Shown here piece after piece: positions 61,336 to 64,000 of a stretch of 64,000 nt of DNA. The DNA is from Camarhynchus parvulus (Eukaryota > Chordata > Aves > Passeriformes > Thraupidae). The stretch is taken from positions 32,361,493-32,425,492 of the forward strand of contig NC_044573.1 in the NCBI RefSeq assembly GCF_901933205.1, read 5' to 3'. Below the pieces are notes generated by a model that did not search any database, had not been told where the DNA came from, and saw only the letters and a program-made list of their open reading frames with translations. The stretch's first letter is position 1, and each line of letters starts with the position of its first letter. Made by a program: the position numbers and the translations under genes.

Positions 61336-64000
61336 CAAACCAACACAGTATCTGTCGAAAGTAACAGTGAAGAAAGCTCTAATGCACAAGCAGTTCAGGT
61401 TCGTGAGTAGATTCACTGTGTTTTGGCTGGGACAGAAGCATATGCCAATGATTTGGGCTCACAAGCTGCTAGCATTTCAGCTGTCCAATGCCTTAAAATA
61501 GTTTTTGTTTACTTTCACTAAATCAGGCAACAATTATTGCATTGTCTTTGGCATGCTTTAATCTGAGCTATATAACAATGCAATAAGGGTGTTAATAATG
61601 AGTAACTATTACATTGGCTATGGCCTGTATAAATCATGGTGTGAATAGTTCTTGTCAAAAGATGTTTTCAATAGCCATATCAACTCTTTGTATCAGCGCA
61701 GAGAAGTAAGAAGATGTTCTTACACTTACGTGATTTGCAAAGTTGATTTGAAGGAAACAAAATTGATTCACGTCTTAAGTCCAAAACCTACAGGAAACCT
61801 CCCTTTCTACTATCAGAGTTTTCATTTTAACACGCTGGTTGATGGATGTCAGGATTTTTTTTGGTCTACATTACAGCTGTCATACAGTTTTGTCTACATT
61901 TTTGTCATACATTGAGTGGGAGTTTATGAAAACCTGTGCTATGGTCAGCAAAAAACCCCAGCCCAACTTGCAAAATATGTTCTGTATTTCACTTCCCTGC
62001 CAGCCATCTTAAAGGTATTTCCAGAAAGAATGATAAGAGGTTCTCTTTCCTTTCTAAAGCAGAGATCCTTCCTTTGTAAAGCTTCATCCTTCAGGTGTAT
62101 AGGGGCAAAAGTTAACGGATAGATGACAAAAGTGATTTTAAACCCTCTATCACAGAAAACAATTTCTGAGATGAGAGCTGTTTTTTTTCCCCCAAAGTTA
62201 CCGTGGCTACTGAAAGGTGAGAGGATGACCCCTTGAGGCATTTAAAGGAGACATATGTGTTCATCTTTGTTGTCAACATGATTGTTGTACAAATTAGTTA
62301 GTTCCACTTGGAATGAGATCCAGGTGGCCTTTTGCCCTCCAGTCAGACTTGCTCAGAACTGTGTTTCTCCTCACAAAATGTACTGGTTGGACCTGGTGGA
62401 AGCTTTCATGCACTTTGCCTACATTCCTGCTAGATGGGATTTTCTAGGAGGAGTTTTAAGACCAAGCTGCTTTAAGTAAAAGGTGAAATTATTAGACTCT
62501 GAAAGAATTGCTGTTAACAAAAATCTCTTACCTTTGTCAATCATGTTTTTTATGAACACTTAGTGTGCCTTTCTCTAAAGTAAAGCTTATTCTGGATTTG
62601 GAAGTACCAACCCAGGCATGCCAGAAGCCTGTCAGATTGCATTTTGGTTTGACTCAGAGGTTTAAAGTGCATTTTAACGTGTATTTTAAATAAATTTATA
62701 TGCAGTCATGTTTTCCATGATTTAAAGGACCACTGTAACTGCTGTTTCTTTGCTTTGTGAAGCTTCTAGAAGCTTCTACTTCAAGGGAACTGGGAGCATT
62801 GGAAGTGCTCCACTAATGTAGGCACCTATCCTTCTCTTAATTCCTTTGTCTCCGCTGATTTTCTATTAAAAAAAAAAGCCATCTTTCAAAGTAGCAGACA
62901 TCTTCCTTTTCACTGGTGGGGAGGGTGGTGTGAAAACTGCAGCAGAGAAAATGAGGTTTTCTAGAGAGTAACTTAGTCCTTAAGTGAAACTCTTTGCTTT
63001 GGGAGAAAAAAATCTCTTTCTCTATATATCACAGAGAAAAACTTGTATCCTAATCTGAGTACCAGCTATTGGTGATGGCAGATATGGACAAGAGACTGTT
63101 GCTCATTAAATTCCTTTTTTTTCCCTCAAAAAATACTGAAATGTCTGTCCCTATAGTGACATCTTCCTAGATGTGTTCAGAAATTGTACTGATGAGCTTG
63201 TGAGCACAAGAGGTGGCTGGAGGAGGTTTCCAGGTGGAATTGGACTGGACAGAAAAAATATGAAACCTCAACTCACTTTGATGACATTTTTTATTTATGT
63301 GTTAGAAGAATCAATCTTTTCTGTATTTCTTTTATACTACATTTCACCTGGGAAAAGAGCTCCAAAGTCTAGTTTTGTACTGTTTACCTTGGGCTGTTTT
63401 GATGAATTTTTCTGTAAACATTGGTGAATAAAAGGAAAATTAGCTTGCTCAAAATGCTTCAGGCGGGTGGTACTAGGTTTTATACGTTTCTAAGTAATTT
63501 TATTTATCCAGCACCTTCTGCATTGTCATATGGTTTTATGCCCAGCAATGTGTAAGTTTTATGCCTGTTGATTGCTTTCTTGCTTCAAGTCACTTAGTGG
63601 CAGGCATGACCATGATTTGTGGGCTCCTGCTTGGCTATGGGCCTTATACACAAGGCTCACATTGGTCAATTAATGTTGATAACCTAATGAAGCTACAGAA
63701 ACTTTTACTCTTGCTCACCTTGAAAGTACAGTTTCAAAATATTCTCATAGTATGACATACTATTATTGACATATTATTGAAATAGTATGACAATACACTG
63801 GCCACGTATTTTAAAGTCTCTTAAACTTTGAAGGACATGCAGTTTGAATGAAAATTACTGGATTTTTCTAGGATATAAGCCCATTGTTTTTAATACTGAT
63901 CTCCTCCAAGTTTTTTTGAGATACTGTATTTTTATTTACTTTGCTTTTTAATTTAGGTGGTACTGCTGGTTGATATTTTGGAGCACTTTGATAGTTCTGG
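61336..64000. other. Unique AT-rich intron to window end
   Basis: Apart from the palindromic element at 62758 and a small self-similar AT-rich patch at 63747-63795 (two copies of TATTATTGACA-like sequence inside TACTATT...AATAGTA arms), nothing is recognised. Confidence 0.5.
62758..62777. promoter_or_regulatory. Candidate heat-shock element, four contiguous units
   Basis: The segment reads tGAAg-cTTCt-aGAAg-cTTCt, four perfect alternating nGAAn pentamers. Its central 18 bp, GAAGCTTCTAGAAGCTTC, is a perfect palindrome. Known: trimeric HSF1/HSF2 (and avian HSF3) bind three or more such units. Here it lies in an intron about 7.7 kb downstream of the KIF26B exon, with no promoter features visible nearby. 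Binding is inferred only. Confidence 0.45.

Larger units (their letters stand above)
55024..64000 (+). other. KIF26B: Downstream intron of KIF26B (5' portion, about 9 kb)
   Basis: Sequence after the donor contains no open segment resembling the kinesin motor-domain start, so the next exon lies beyond the window. The intron holds unique AT-rich sequence, a TA microsatellite near 59030, one 1.35-kb LTR, and a heat-shock-type palindrome at 62758. Confidence 0.8.

Noticed and set aside
60785..61410. Overlapping plus-strand frames of 138-164 codons, proline-rich
   Set aside because: They lie inside the GC-rich half of the solo LTR, antisense to the element. Low A/T content removes stops; overlapping long frames in all three phases indicate composition rather than coding.
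1..64000. CRISPR arrays, operons, tRNA or rRNA genes, phage or defence systems
   Set aside because: No regularly spaced repeats, cloverleaf-like segments or long contiguous genes are present; the window is vertebrate intron.

Overview
The window reads as vertebrate nuclear DNA, AT-rich and almost entirely non-coding, from a bird and probably a passerine or other neoavian. The evidence is the repeat content. It has eroded CR1 LINE fragments, two solo LTRs of a family common in neoavian genomes that read TGTGCT...ACAACA on the minus strand, and one long solo LTR of a type I associate with songbirds. There are no bacterial-style genes, operons, rRNA, tRNA or CRISPR.

One coding feature is well supported: a 184-bp internal exon at 54840-55023 on the plus strand, with a consensus acceptor, branch site and donor. 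Its peptide carries [13 protein letters not shown] and [21 protein letters not shown] recognise this as the segment just before the motor domain of the atypical kinesin KIF26B; the paralogue KIF26A is the less likely alternative. The window is therefore the end of a very large upstream intron (1-54839), one exon, and about 9 kb of the next intron (55024-64000). I found neither the preceding large exon nor the following motor-domain exon.

Layout: 1-7.1 kb is unique AT-rich intron. An old CR1 copy lies at 7.1-7.65 kb, with others at 11.0, 13.5, 36.7, 45.3 and probably 48.96 kb. A GC-rich islet of unknown identity lies near 11.9-12.4 kb. Solo LTRs are at 32.08-32.65 and 49.67-50.27 kb (same family, same orientation), and a 1.35-kb LTR is at 59.98-61.34 kb. 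The rest is unique intron with scattered simple repeats.

I found no previously undescribed gene system. The most interesting unexplained signals are small. They are an exact four-unit heat-shock-type element (62758-62777), the same 15-bp steroid-receptor-type palindrome twice (25473 and 27525), a near-identical 33-bp duplication about 2.07 kb apart (21307 and 23377), and a 30-nt alternating purine/pyrimidine tract about 1.1 kb upstream of the exon. Regulatory readings of these are inferences from motif match only.
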